Below, in pieces: positions 51,742 to 60,753 of a stretch of DNA of 64,000 nucleotides (the stretch's first letter is position 1; every line of letters begins with the position of its first letter). Where the stretch lies: NCBI RefSeq assembly GCF_009735645.1, contig NZ_CP032550.1:1550001-1614000 (forward strand), written 5' to 3'. The stretch comes from Microbacterium oryzae. GTDB lineage: Bacteria > Actinomycetota > Actinomycetes > Actinomycetales > Microbacteriaceae. A model generated the notes under the pieces. That model did no database searches, had not been told where the DNA came from, and was given only the letters and a program-made list of their open reading frames with translations. The position numbers and the translations under genes are program-made.

Positions 51742-52216
51742 TCACAGTCCTGTCTTGGGGGAATCTGCCGCGTTCGGGCGCGGCTACAAGACGAAGACCC
51801 TGGCGGCGGAGTCTGAGTGCCCACTGCGTGCGTCATGGGAGGTGCGTGGATCACCCCCTCGCGAAGATCACGGAAGGTAACGGAAATATAACGGCCGATC
51901 CGCATGCTGACGCGGATCGCGCGGGGTGGCCATCCGTAACCGAAACGAGACCCTGGCAGTTGCCTGAGAATGCCGTCAGACGATGTCGTTTCGTCGCGGG
52001 GACACCGTTTGGCAGGGTATCCGCCGGGCGTCGGGGAGGAGATGCGCACCCAGGAGGAGGCTCCTCGGGATGGACCTCCTCCCCTGCGCTCATCTCCTCC
52101 CGACGGCGCGGATGGCCGGGGCCACGTCGTGTGCACAGGCCCGCTGGATGCGGCGTGTCGGTCCGAGGAATCAGCCACCGCCATCCGCGATCATCGGTTC
52201 GCTGCAGATTGAGGGC
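51742..52216. other. 475-bp intergenic region: long leader of the lysozyme-like gene plus repeat
   Basis: On the minus strand TATATT (51885-51890) is a good -10 hexamer, which gives a leader of about 138 bases before the ATG at 51741. It contains GCCGCG-N7-CGCGGC and a GAGGGGGTGATCC stretch. Toward the other side is a copy of the GGGAGGAGATG palindrome (52031-52104), upstream of the nuclease-like gene. Confidence 0.5.
52031..52104. repeat. GGGAGGAGATG-family inverted repeat, copy 1
   Basis: TCGGGGAGGAGATG (52031-52044) and CATCTCCTCCCGAC (52091-52104) are imperfect inverted arms. It precedes the nuclease-like gene; two more copies follow the gene. Confidence 0.8.
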
Positions 52217-53065
52217 ATGAGCACTCCCCCGGGCCCCATGCGGCGACTTCTCGCGGAAGTCCGCCGTCGTCACGGCATCGCTCGCGTCGCGGACCTGCGC
52301 GATGCGGGCGTGGGCCGTCGTGCCATGGACGACGCGGTGGCGATGCGCCTCGCCATCCGTCCCCGGCGAGGCTGGCTCGCACTGCCGCAGTGCGACCCGG
52401 TGCTCGTCGCCGCGGCGCGCGATGGCGTGATCCTCACGTGCCTGTCCGCCGCTCGGCTTCAGGGGCTGTGGACCCGCGACGTCTCAGCCGACCACGTGGC
52501 CGCTCCCTCGCACGCGGGGCACGTCCGGCGTGAGGCCGCGCGCATCCACTGGTGCCAGCCGCTCGTGCCTCGCGCACCCGGATCCCTGGTGGACCCCATC
52601 GAGAACGTGCTCGCGATCGTCGCGGAGTGCCAGCCCTTCGAGGAGGCGCGCGCCATCTGGGAGTCCGCGCTGCATCATCGCAAGGTCGAGATCGGTGCGA
52701 TGCGCGCGTTCCCGCTGAAGCCCGCGGTGCGTCGACTCGCCGACCTCGTCACGCCCTTCGCCGACGAGGGCACCGAATCCACGTTCCTCCAGCGCATCAG
52801 CTGGATGCCCATCCGCATCGTGCCGCAGGTGGTGCTGCTCGGGCGACGGGTCGACTTCCTCCTCGGCGAACGCCTCATCGTCCAGATCGACGGCGGACAC
52901 CACGTGGGCCGCAAGCGCGCGGACGACATCGCGCACGATGCGCAGCTCCGCCTGCACGGCTACCACGTGATCCGGATCTCCTACGGGCAGATCTTCGACG
53001 AATGGCCCATGGTGCAGGACCTCATCCTGCGGAGCATCGCGCAGGGCCTGCACCTGGCGCGCTGA
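52217..53065 (+). CDS. AbiEi/DUF559-type protein (restriction-endonuclease-like fold)
   Basis: A 282-residue protein with two parts: an N-terminal winged-helix region like AbiEi antitoxin/abortive-infection regulators (about 5-95, GIARVADLRDAGVGRR) and a C-terminal DUF559/Vsr-like domain (about 185-280) with TEST (Glu187), VDF (Asp213) and VQIDG (Asp225), then GYHVIRIS. The usual IEIDG glutamate is Gln here, so nuclease activity is uncertain. Such proteins are common, single, variable genes in actinobacteria; their role is unknown. Starts at 52217. Palindromic repeats bracket the gene and its last six codons are included in a downstream duplication. Confidence 0.7.
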   Translation: MSTPPGPMRRLLAEVRRRHGIARVADLRDAGVGRRAMDDAVAMRLAIRPRRGWLALPQCDPVLVAAARDGVILTCLSAARLQGLWTRDVSADHVAAPSHAGHVRREAARIHWCQPLVPRAPGSLVDPIENVLAIVAECQPFEEARAIWESALHHRKVEIGAMRAFPLKPAVRRLADLVTPFADEGTESTFLQRISWMPIRIVPQVVLLGRRVDFLLGERLIVQIDGGHHVGRKRADDIAHDAQLRLHGYHVIRISYGQIFDEWPMVQDLILRSIAQGLHLAR

Positions 53066-53104
53066 GGTATGGGTGCGGGGCGCGGGTGCAGGCGAGCCCG
53101 AGGA

Positions 53105-53178
53105 TTCGGGAGGAGATGAGCACTCAGGAGGAGGGACTGCACCGGACTCCTCCTCCGCAACGCACTTCTCCTCCCGGG
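53105..53178. repeat. GGGAGGAGATG-family inverted repeat, copy 2
   Basis: TTCGGGAGGAGATGAG (53105-53120) and CTTCTCCTCCCGGG (53165-53178). Starts 40 bases after the nuclease-like gene. Confidence 0.85.
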
Positions 53179-53282
53179 TGGTCAGGGCGGGCTTCCGGAT
53201 GGCCAGGGCCGGCTCCCGGGAATGGCCGCGGCCTGCACCTGGCGCGCTGCGGGTGCGGGTGTGGGTGTGGTGAGCCCGAGCA

Positions 53283-53356
53283 TTCGGGAGGAGATGAGCA
53301 TCCCGGAGGACGGATTGCGCGGGATTCCCCCTCCGCAATGCGCTTCTCCTCCCGGA
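53283..53356. repeat. GGGAGGAGATG-family inverted repeat, copy 3
   Basis: TTCGGGAGGAGATGAG (53284 onward) and CTTCTCCTCCCGG near 53343-53355. Together with copy 2 it lies in a 185-bp-pitch tandem duplication that starts with GCCTGCACCTGGCGCGCTG at 53046 and 53231. The rest of the gap (to 53427) is CCAGGGCC-rich without a gene. Confidence 0.85.
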
Positions 53357-53427
53357 TGGCCAGGGCCAGCCCCTAGGGCCAGCTCCCGGAGGGCCCCACC
53401 CAGCTCCAGGAGCCCCAGGCCCGGGCC

Positions 53428-55017
53428 TCAGGAGGCGGTGTCGCCCGGCAGCAGCGCCGCTTTGCCGGTCTTCAGGAGGATGACGATGTCGCCCATGACG
53501 CTCCAGTTCTCCACGTAGGAGAGGTCGAGGCGCACGCTGTCGTCCCACGAGAGGCTCGAGCGGCCGGAGACCTGCCACAGGCCGGTGATGCCCGGCTTCA
53601 CCAGGAAGCGGCGGTGCACGTGGTCGGCGTAGAGGTCCACCTCGCGCTGGATCGGCGGGCGCGGGCCGACGAGCGACATCGAGCCGCCCAGCACGTTGAA
53701 CAGCTGCGGCAGCTCGTCGAGGCTGAGCTTGCGCATGATGCGGCCGACCTTCGTCACGCGAGGGTCGTCCTTCATCTTGAACTGCACCTCGTTGCCCATG
53801 TCCTGCTGGGCGATGAGCTCCTCCAGCCGACTGTCGGCGCCGACCACCATCGACCGGAACTTCAGCATCTGGAACTCGCGCCCATGGCGCCCGATGCGCG
53901 TCTGCCGGTAGATCACCGGGCCCGGCGAGGAGACCTTGACAATGAGTGCGAGCACGAGGAGCACGGGGCTGAGAATCGTCACGATCGCGAGCGACCCGAC
54001 GAGGTCCATCATCCGCTTCACGAAGCGCTGGCCGGGCGAGAACCGCGGCGTCTCCACGTGCATGAGCGGCAGACCCGAGACCGGGCGCATGTGGATGCGG
54101 GGACCGGCGACATCCGTGATCGACGGCGCGAGCACGAGGTGCTGCTTGCCCGACTCCAGCGCCCAGGAGACCTGCTTCACGCGCTGCGGGCCGAGCTCGT
54201 CGGTGCTCGTGATGACGACGGTGTCGGCGCCGGTGACCTCGATGGCGCGCTCGACGGAGTTGACGCTTCCCATGACCGGGATGTCCGTGTCGGTGAGGCT
54301 GCCGGCGATGCGGCCGGTCGGGATGCAGGCTCCGACGATGTGGTACCCGGTGCCCTTGGTGCGCTTGAGCTCCCGCGCGGTATGCGCGACCGACTTCTCC
54401 GAGCCGACGAGCAGCACGCGCGCGGAGTACTCCCCCTTGGCGCGCTGGCGGGCCAGCCATCGGCGCCAGACCCAGCGCTCGAGGAACAGCGCGGCGACGC
54501 CGGTCGGCAGCGCGATGAGCATGTAGCCGCGCGCGATCTCGACCTTGAGGAGGAACGCGACGATGGCGATGACGCCGAACAGCATGAAGCTCGAGTCGAA
54601 GATGCGCTTGTACTCCGCCGTGCCCACGCCGATCACGCGGTCGGACCGGGTGTCGTTCAGCGCGAGCACCATCATCCACAGCAGCACGACGAGCACTGAC
54701 AGCGCGGTGTATGAGCTCAGGCCCGGCCACGCCGGCACGGGCATGGCGATGACCTTGTGGATGCCCAGCCAGCTGATCTGCGTGCCGAACACGACGACCG
54801 TGATGACGATGAAGTCCGTGATACGGAGCATCCGCGCATAGCGCTTGCGCCAGTTGAATGTCGGCGGCGGAGTCGCCCCGACGACGGGGATCTTCCCGCT
54901 CGCGGTGCGCAGCATCGCGGGGAAGGCGGCGCTCTTCGTGATCGCCGATCCCGTGACGTTGGCCACGGGGTCGCCGTCGGACGCCTGCCGCCCACTGCGC
55001 GTGATCTCGCTCGTCAA
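53428..55017 (-). CDS. polyprenyl-phosphate sugar-1-phosphate transferase (WcaJ/CpsE type)
   Basis: A 529-residue initiating enzyme of exopolysaccharide synthesis that moves a sugar-1-phosphate from a nucleotide sugar to undecaprenyl phosphate. Four to five N-terminal membrane segments (about 45-185), a nucleotide-binding-like middle domain (about 195-320) and the C-terminal bacterial sugar-transferase domain (about 335-525; KRMMDLVGSLAIV, KFRSMVVGAD, LDELPQLFNVLGGSMSLVGP) follow in order. The transferred sugar (glucose or galactose) cannot be told from sequence. It is next to the DUF4012 gene on the same strand. Confidence 0.92.
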   Translation of the reverse strand: MTSEITRSGRQASDGDPVANVTGSAITKSAAFPAMLRTASGKIPVVGATPPPTFNWRKRYARMLRITDFIVITVVVFGTQISWLGIHKVIAMPVPAWPGLSSYTALSVLVVLLWMMVLALNDTRSDRVIGVGTAEYKRIFDSSFMLFGVIAIVAFLLKVEIARGYMLIALPTGVAALFLERWVWRRWLARQRAKGEYSARVLLVGSEKSVAHTARELKRTKGTGYHIVGACIPTGRIAGSLTDTDIPVMGSVNSVERAIEVTGADTVVITSTDELGPQRVKQVSWALESGKQHLVLAPSITDVAGPRIHMRPVSGLPLMHVETPRFSPGQRFVKRMMDLVGSLAIVTILSPVLLVLALIVKVSSPGPVIYRQTRIGRHGREFQMLKFRSMVVGADSRLEELIAQQDMGNEVQFKMKDDPRVTKVGRIMRKLSLDELPQLFNVLGGSMSLVGPRPPIQREVDLYADHVHRRFLVKPGITGLWQVSGRSSLSWDDSVRLDLSYVENWSVMGDIVILLKTGKAALLPGDTAS

Positions 55018-55112
55018 GCGTCTGCCCCCGGGAATCTCATCTGAAGATGGACTGAGGCAGTCTACCGCGCAGAATATCCCCGGACAGTCGCATTAGCTCG
55101 CGGGAGCGCGTG

Positions 55113-55141
55113 CACGCCCTCATCCGCACGGCGTGAGGGCG
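55113..55141 (-). terminator. hairpin overlapping the DUF4012 stop codon
   Basis: CGCCCTCA (55115-55122) and TGAGGGCG (55134-55141) form an 8-bp stem that includes the TGA stop at 55120-55122. Weak; a regulatory or termination role is possible. Confidence 0.35.
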
Positions 55142-57264
55142 CCGGTGGTGGTCTGCACCATGGGCGTCGAGCGCAGCGCGAGCGGCCCGAAGTCGCCGTC
55201 GCCGGAGAACGTCGCCGTCACCGTCGCGAGCTCGCTCGGGCGCAGGTATGTCGTGAACCACGCCACCGGACGGTCGAGGTCGACCACGTCGTCGCGCGTG
55301 AGCGTCACATCGCGCCCGTCGACCGCGACCGACTCCACGGTCGTGCCGGGAGGGCCGTAGACGTACACCTGCGTGCGGAACTGCTCCGAGCCCCACGTGC
55401 CGCTCTTGACGTAGTCGGGCAGCGCGTCGGCCGACGCCTGGTCGATGTCGAGGTGCAGGGTCGTCTTCACCTCGAACTGCGACGCATCCGCCGAGCAGGT
55501 CTGCGCGACGTCGATGTTCGACTTCATGTAGTAGTCGATCTTCGACGCCGACTCGTCGCGGAAGAAGACGCCGACCTCGGTCTGCTCCTCGTTGTCCTTC
55601 GCGAGGATGCCGGCGACCTTCTGGTCCGCGATCTGGGCCTGCACGTCTTCGTTCGCGCTGTGGAAGAGGATGTTGCCGCCGTCGATTCCATGCCGGATGG
55701 CCCAGAGCATCGACTGCACGTCGAAGTCGCCCGTCGAGATCTTCGTGAAGACCTGCTCCGCGACGCTCGCGAAGAACTGGTCGACGACGTCCCCGCTCTC
55801 GTAGCTGTTCCAGCGGCTGTAGACGTCGCTGAGAAGCAGCTGCGCGGCGTTCTGGCTCGTCATGACGTCGCCGGTGTCGAGCTGGATGGGCCCGGTCGCC
55901 TCGAGCAGGTAGCCGAGCGCGATCGGGTCGATCGACGCGACGCCGTCGATCCGGTCGTCGGCGATGTCGCGCTGCCAGAACTTCGTGACGATGTTCGACA
56001 TCGTCGGGAAATCGGGGCGGCTCGACGAGGTGTTCACGTGGTCGATGAGGAACGGCGAGTACAGGTCGATGGCGCTCTGGTCGACGTCGACGTCGACGGC
56101 CTGCCCCTCGACGAAGTTCGCACTGGATGCCTGGTTGACGATCTCGAGGTTGCCCGCGTTGGCGTTCATGAGGGTCTGCGAGGCGGCCGAGCCGCCGAGG
56201 CCGACCGACTCGGCGTTGTTCTGGAACACCAGCAGGTAGTTGCGGTCGCCGTTCGCGCCCAGCAGCTCCGGCCCGTATTCGAACGCGGGAGCCGCGACCG
56301 ACATCACCGAGTCGACGAGGTTCACGCCGGTCTGCACGGGCGCGATGAGGTCGCCGGAGTCCTTCACGTCGGCGATGCCGTCGGCGATCCGCGCGACATC
56401 GTCGGTGGAGTCCTGCAGGAGCGGCAGCACCCGCGCGATGATCGACTCGCCGCTGTCGTCCGACATGGCCTCCATCGCGGGCGTGCCGATGCGGTTGCTC
56501 ACGATGTCGAGGGCCTCGGCGGCCAGGCGCACGCCGCGGAGGTTGTCGCCCGCCCACGGGATGAACTCCGCTGCGCGCCACACCGGGTCGACCCGCACGC
56601 TCGCGGCGTTGGCCGCGTGCTCGCCGAGGATCGGCACCGACACCTCGAGCGTGCCGCCGTCCTGCACGTGGTTCACCACGCGCTGCGCGGCCTCGAGCTC
56701 GCTCTTCACGATGAGCACGCGCGCGCCGAGCCAGAGGCCCGCCACCACGAGCACGGCCACGCCGATGAGGATGCCCAGGCGGATGCGCCGCCCGCGCGAC
56801 CCGTCGCCTTCCCCGCGGCGCCGGCCCTTCGCGGGCGGCGGGGCGGATGGCGGTGTGCCGTTCGCGAGATCCGGTGCGTCGAAGCGGGCGGTCGGGGTCT
56901 CGTCGGCGAAGCCGCGGACGTCGTGCCGGGCCGTCGGAGCGTCGTCCGGAAGACGGCTCGTGTTCAGCGCCGTCGTCGGGGTGTTGTCGTCGTCTCGCAC
57001 GTCCCATGCCGTTTCTGGAATCGACTCGTCGTCGCGCGGCTCCCACAGCGACCGCGGCTTCTGCTGCTCGCCCACGCCGCCGAGATCCGGCAGCACGTCG
57101 ATCTTCCCTGTCGCCGCCGCGTCGATGCCGGTGGCGAAGAACCCGGGCTCCTCGATGGACTCGGCCTCGCGGCGGCGAGCCTCCTCGGCGGCCGCCAGGC
57201 GTGCTTGCCGGCGAGCGCGACGGCTCATCGGCGCGGTCAGCGCGTCGTCCTGGGAGTGGGGCAT
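55120..57264 (-). CDS. DUF4012 membrane protein
   Basis: A 714-residue protein with a long charged, repeat-containing cytoplasmic N-terminus (about 1-165; DDAPTARHDVRG and DETPTARFDAPD are similar), one membrane segment (about 170-192) and a large extracytoplasmic domain (about 195-714) with the DUF4012 pattern, ILVVFQNNAE(S) type segment NYLLVFQNNAESVGLGGSAA. DUF4012 proteins are frequently next to polysaccharide genes in actinobacteria; their activity is unknown, but the LytR-like location suggests a role in polymer handling at the wall. It is upstream of the sugar transferase on the same strand. Confidence 0.82.
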   Translation of the reverse strand: MPHSQDDALTAPMSRRARRQARLAAAEEARRREAESIEEPGFFATGIDAAATGKIDVLPDLGGVGEQQKPRSLWEPRDDESIPETAWDVRDDDNTPTTALNTSRLPDDAPTARHDVRGFADETPTARFDAPDLANGTPPSAPPPAKGRRRGEGDGSRGRRIRLGILIGVAVLVVAGLWLGARVLIVKSELEAAQRVVNHVQDGGTLEVSVPILGEHAANAASVRVDPVWRAAEFIPWAGDNLRGVRLAAEALDIVSNRIGTPAMEAMSDDSGESIIARVLPLLQDSTDDVARIADGIADVKDSGDLIAPVQTGVNLVDSVMSVAAPAFEYGPELLGANGDRNYLLVFQNNAESVGLGGSAASQTLMNANAGNLEIVNQASSANFVEGQAVDVDVDQSAIDLYSPFLIDHVNTSSSRPDFPTMSNIVTKFWQRDIADDRIDGVASIDPIALGYLLEATGPIQLDTGDVMTSQNAAQLLLSDVYSRWNSYESGDVVDQFFASVAEQVFTKISTGDFDVQSMLWAIRHGIDGGNILFHSANEDVQAQIADQKVAGILAKDNEEQTEVGVFFRDESASKIDYYMKSNIDVAQTCSADASQFEVKTTLHLDIDQASADALPDYVKSGTWGSEQFRTQVYVYGPPGTTVESVAVDGRDVTLTRDDVVDLDRPVAWFTTYLRPSELATVTATFSGDGDFGPLALRSTPMVQTTTGALTPCG

Positions 57265-57323
57265 TCTCTTACCCTACGAAACCTTCCGCGGGATTCCCGC
57301 GAGAACGGGCCCCGGCCATCCGC

Positions 57324-59525
57324 TCAGTCTTCGGTGCGCGCCGGGGTCTGCGTGGGCGACGGCGTCGCCGTCGGGGTCGGCGTGGGGGTGGGGTCGGGCT
57401 CGTCGGCCGGCGAGAAGTCGCCGGCGAGGAACACTGCGCGCCCGGTGAGTGGCACGGAGACCTTGCCGTCCTCGGGCTTCAGCGTCATCGCGGCGCCGTT
57501 GAAGTCGGTCATGCGGATGGGCCCGCTCGCCTCGTACTCGACGGTCGCCTCGCCGTTGAGCGTCCAGGCGACGCGCACGCCGTCGGACTCCTCGCCGAAG
57601 AGATACGACTGGTTGCCGGAACCGACGTCGTCGCGGCCGATCGCCTCGCGCCCGCCGAGCTGGTCGATGAGGAGCGCCTGGGCGAAGGCCGCCGGCTTCG
57701 GAGCCGCCGTGGCGACGCTCGCGCCCTCCTGGTAGAACATGCCGAAGTTGCCCTCGTGGTTGTTCGAGTCGGTGCTGTCGTCGACGAGGTCGTACCAGTA
57801 GTACTTCTCCACGCCGTTGCCGAGGCTGACGGTCTGCGCGGCGATGAGGTTCTGCGCGGCGTCGGCGAGCGAGCGGGCCTGGCCGAGCTCGTTGCCGTTG
57901 GTCCACCCGAACTCGGTGAGCCAGATCGGGAGCGTGCCGCCCGCGCCGTTCTGCATGTTCGCGCGGGCGTCGTCGAAGGCGCCGGTGAGGTTCTCGGGCT
58001 TCTGGTAATACTGCGGGTTGTACGGGTGGAAGCTCATGGCGTCGGCCTGCGACAGCGTGTCGGTCTGCGACCACAGCTGCGCGAACCAGGCGCTGTCGTA
58101 GTTCGCCGTAGAGCCGGCGACCACGGGGATCGAGTCGTCGACCTTCGCCTGCACGGACTGCACGAGCGGGAAGTAGCAGGTGGGCGCGGTGCCGCAGCCG
58201 CCCGTGTTGAAGCGCTCGTGGTTGAACTCGTTGAAGACCTCGAGCCCGACCACATCGAAGCGCTGGGCGATGGCGGCGGCGTAGTTGCCGTACGCCTCGA
58301 CCGCACCCGGCGACGAGGGAGGGTTGCCGCCGTCGTACATCGGGTTGCCGTAGTTCACGATGCCGAGCAGGCCGATGCCGTGCGCGTGCATCTTGTCGAA
58401 CTCGCTCGTGTAGTGCGAGCTGAACTCGTAGACGCCGGGCGTGCGCTCGTTCTGCTCCCACAGCACGTCGTTGCGGGCGGAGCCGAAGCCCACCGACTGC
58501 AGGATGTCCGCCGCGTCGAGGTACCAGGGCTGGTCGACGTGCGTGATGGCGCCGATGCGGTCGTCCGGCGCGATGCGCGCACCCTCGTAGTCGACGACCG
58601 CGACCGGCGTCGCGACGCTCTGACCCGACGCGTCGGTGACCGAGACGCGGTAGTACCCCTGCGTCACGCCCTCGAGCGGGATGGCGGAGACGCCCTCCCC
58701 GAGCTTGGCCTTGCCCTCGCCCGCCACGGATCCGTCACCGCGCGTGACCTGCCAGCTCGCGTCGCCGGCAGCCATGTTCACGCCGAGCGCCGCGCTCTTC
58801 TCGCGCAGGATCAGGCCGTTGTTGAGGATGCCCCAGTCCGCCGTCACGTCTTCGAACGACGCGTTCGGCACGATGTTGTCGCCGCCCTGAGGCTTCAGGG
58901 TGACGTCGTCGACGCCCAGGCCCTCGACCGGTCCGTCGATCTGGATGGCGATGGTCGCCTCGGTCTGCCCGTCGGGCGCCGTGTAGGTCTCGGTGACCTT
59001 CTGCCACGACGCGTCGAGCTCGCCGAGGTCGACGCGGGTCTCGCCGATGAGGATGGCCGCCTCGACCGGCTCGGGGAGGCTCGCCAGCTGCCGCACCTCG
59101 GCGGAGAACTCGTACGTCTTGCCCGCCTCGACGGGGACCGTCGTGCTGAGCGCGGCCACCGGCTCATCCACGACGGGCGCGTCGATGAACGCCGACGTCT
59201 CGCCGCTCGCCGCGGCACCCGCCTGCGGCCACACGTCGGCGATCTGCGCGGAACCCGCGCCCTGCCATCCGTTCAGTGCGCCTTCGACGGGCACCGACAC
59301 CGGGAAGTCCACCGGCTCGGGCGTCGGAGTCGGCGTGGGGGTCGGCGTCGGCGTCGCGGTGCGCGTGGGACTCGGCGTGGCCGACGGCGTCGCCGCCGTG
59401 GTCTCCGGCTCGTCCTGCTGCAGCGACAGCGCGAGCGCCGTGCCACCGCCCAGCACCACGACCGCGCCGATGGCGCTCGCCGCGATGATGGCGGTTCTCT
59501 TCTTGTCCTTCTGGCGCGCGAACAT
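57324..59525 (-). CDS. PslG/GH39-like secreted glycosidase with Pro/Thr-rich tails
   Basis: A 733-residue exported protein. It has an N-terminal membrane/signal segment (about 12-34), a PT-repeat spacer (about 42-70), a beta-sandwich carbohydrate-binding-like domain (about 72-220), a second small domain, and a TIM-barrel glycosidase domain (about 330-620) of clan GH-A with acid/base Glu433 in EVFNEFNH and nucleophile Glu538 in WLTEFGWT. It ends with a PT tail. It resembles PslG, which cuts the cell's own biofilm polysaccharide in Pseudomonas. GGAAGG precedes the ATG at 59525; the 2.5 kb of open frame further upstream is not coding. Confidence 0.8.
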   Translation of the reverse strand: MFARQKDKKRTAIIAASAIGAVVVLGGGTALALSLQQDEPETTAATPSATPSPTRTATPTPTPTPTPTPEPVDFPVSVPVEGALNGWQGAGSAQIADVWPQAGAAASGETSAFIDAPVVDEPVAALSTTVPVEAGKTYEFSAEVRQLASLPEPVEAAILIGETRVDLGELDASWQKVTETYTAPDGQTEATIAIQIDGPVEGLGVDDVTLKPQGGDNIVPNASFEDVTADWGILNNGLILREKSAALGVNMAAGDASWQVTRGDGSVAGEGKAKLGEGVSAIPLEGVTQGYYRVSVTDASGQSVATPVAVVDYEGARIAPDDRIGAITHVDQPWYLDAADILQSVGFGSARNDVLWEQNERTPGVYEFSSHYTSEFDKMHAHGIGLLGIVNYGNPMYDGGNPPSSPGAVEAYGNYAAAIAQRFDVVGLEVFNEFNHERFNTGGCGTAPTCYFPLVQSVQAKVDDSIPVVAGSTANYDSAWFAQLWSQTDTLSQADAMSFHPYNPQYYQKPENLTGAFDDARANMQNGAGGTLPIWLTEFGWTNGNELGQARSLADAAQNLIAAQTVSLGNGVEKYYWYDLVDDSTDSNNHEGNFGMFYQEGASVATAAPKPAAFAQALLIDQLGGREAIGRDDVGSGNQSYLFGEESDGVRVAWTLNGEATVEYEASGPIRMTDFNGAAMTLKPEDGKVSVPLTGRAVFLAGDFSPADEPDPTPTPTPTATPSPTQTPARTED

Positions 59526-59671
59526 CGGCTGGTCCTTCCCCCGAGGGCTGTCGACGGCTTTCATCTTGTCACCCGCGGATGGGGACGCCGTGCACGTGAC
59601 GGTTTGCGGCGGGGTTGGGGGCGAGTGGACCCGAGCCATCCCACGCGCCCGGCCCCGGCCATCCCGCCTCG

Positions 59672-59687
59672 TAGGATTGAGCCCATG
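59672..59687 (+). promoter_or_regulatory. leaderless -10 element of the first EPS glycosyltransferase
   Basis: TAGGAT (59672-59677) is followed by seven bases and the ATG at 59685. Confidence 0.45.
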
Positions 59688-60644
59688 CCGCTCGAGACAC
59701 CGCTGATCGACGTCGTGGTGCCCGTGTACGGCGGGTGGGAGCATGTCGAGCCGTGCCTGCGCGCGCTCGAGGAGCAGACGATGCGCGCGAACGTCATCGT
59801 CGTCGACGACTGCTCCCCCGACGACACCGCGGATCGGATCGCCCGCGAGTTCCCCGACGTCACGCTGCTGCGCAACGACCGCAACCGCGGCTTCGCGCAC
59901 ACGTGCAATCGCGGAATCGCGCACGGCACCGCGCTCTACGTGCTGCTCCTCAACAGCGATGTCATCGCCGAGCCGACGCTCGTCGAGCAGGTGCTGACCG
60001 CGTTCGAGGGGACGAAGGGGCAGCTCGGCAGCGTGGCGCCGCTGCTGATGCGTCCGGATGGCCGTGTCGATTCCCTGGGGATCACCGCGGATCCGACCGG
60101 AGCCGGGTTCGTCCGCTATCACGGCGCGTCGGTCGAGCGCGCGTCGGCGGTCGTGCCGCCGCTCCTCGGTCCATACGGTGCCGCCGCCGGGTACCGCCGC
60201 AAGGCGCTCGGCGAGGTCGGGCTGCTCGACGAGGGCATCTTCATGTACGGCGAGGAGCTCGATCTCGCTCTGCGCCTGCGCGCGGCGGGATGGCCGACCA
60301 TCGGCCTCGAGACCCCGGGCGGCGTGCACATCGGCGGGGCGTCCGCGGGCGAGGGATCGCCGAAGCAGCGGTACCTCGCGGGCTTCGGCCGCGGCTATCT
60401 CCTCCGCGCGTGGGGCGTGATGCGCACGCGCCGTGCACTGCGGGCGCTGGTGATCGACGCGATCGTGTGCCTGCGACGGATCGTGCTGCACCGCGACGTG
60501 AAGTCCCTGACCGGTCGGCTGGCCGGATGGCGCGCCGCGGCTCGAGAGGTGCGCCCGGCTTTTCCCCTGGTCGCGACGGATGGCTCCATCGGCATGCTGC
60601 AGTCGCTGCGTATGCGCTCCGCGACGTATTGGGAGCGGCTGTGA
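59685..60644 (+). CDS. family 2 glycosyltransferase (rhamnosyltransferase-like)
   Basis: A 319-residue cytoplasmic glycosyltransferase with a GT-A fold: VVVPVYGGWEHVEPCLRAL, VVDDCSPDDT, the DxD-type LLNSDVIAEP (nucleotide-sugar/metal site) and the acceptor-side GEELDLALRLRAAGW motif. The overall layout resembles WbbL-like transferases that add a sugar to a polyprenyl-linked chain. The next genes encode a flippase and another GT2. It is divergent from the PslG-like gene. Confidence 0.85.
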   Translation: MPLETPLIDVVVPVYGGWEHVEPCLRALEEQTMRANVIVVDDCSPDDTADRIAREFPDVTLLRNDRNRGFAHTCNRGIAHGTALYVLLLNSDVIAEPTLVEQVLTAFEGTKGQLGSVAPLLMRPDGRVDSLGITADPTGAGFVRYHGASVERASAVVPPLLGPYGAAAGYRRKALGEVGLLDEGIFMYGEELDLALRLRAAGWPTIGLETPGGVHIGGASAGEGSPKQRYLAGFGRGYLLRAWGVMRTRRALRALVIDAIVCLRRIVLHRDVKSLTGRLAGWRAAAREVRPAFPLVATDGSIGMLQSLRMRSATYWERL

Positions 60645-60665
60645 CGCTGGTGCCGGCTGCTCACC

Positions 60666-60710
60666 CGGACGTTGAGCGAGGAGCGCCAGCGACGAGACGA
60701 AACGCCGCAA
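60666..60710. repeat. TTGAGCGAG-family repeat copy, with 12-base insertion
   Basis: CGGACGTTGAGCGAGGAGCG then CCAGCGACGAGACGAAACG; a variant with extra bases in the middle. It starts 22 bases after the preceding stop. Confidence 0.75.
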
Positions 60711-60753
60711 CCTCTCCCTCGCCACTCCCCACCTCGGCCCCCGACAACCGCTG

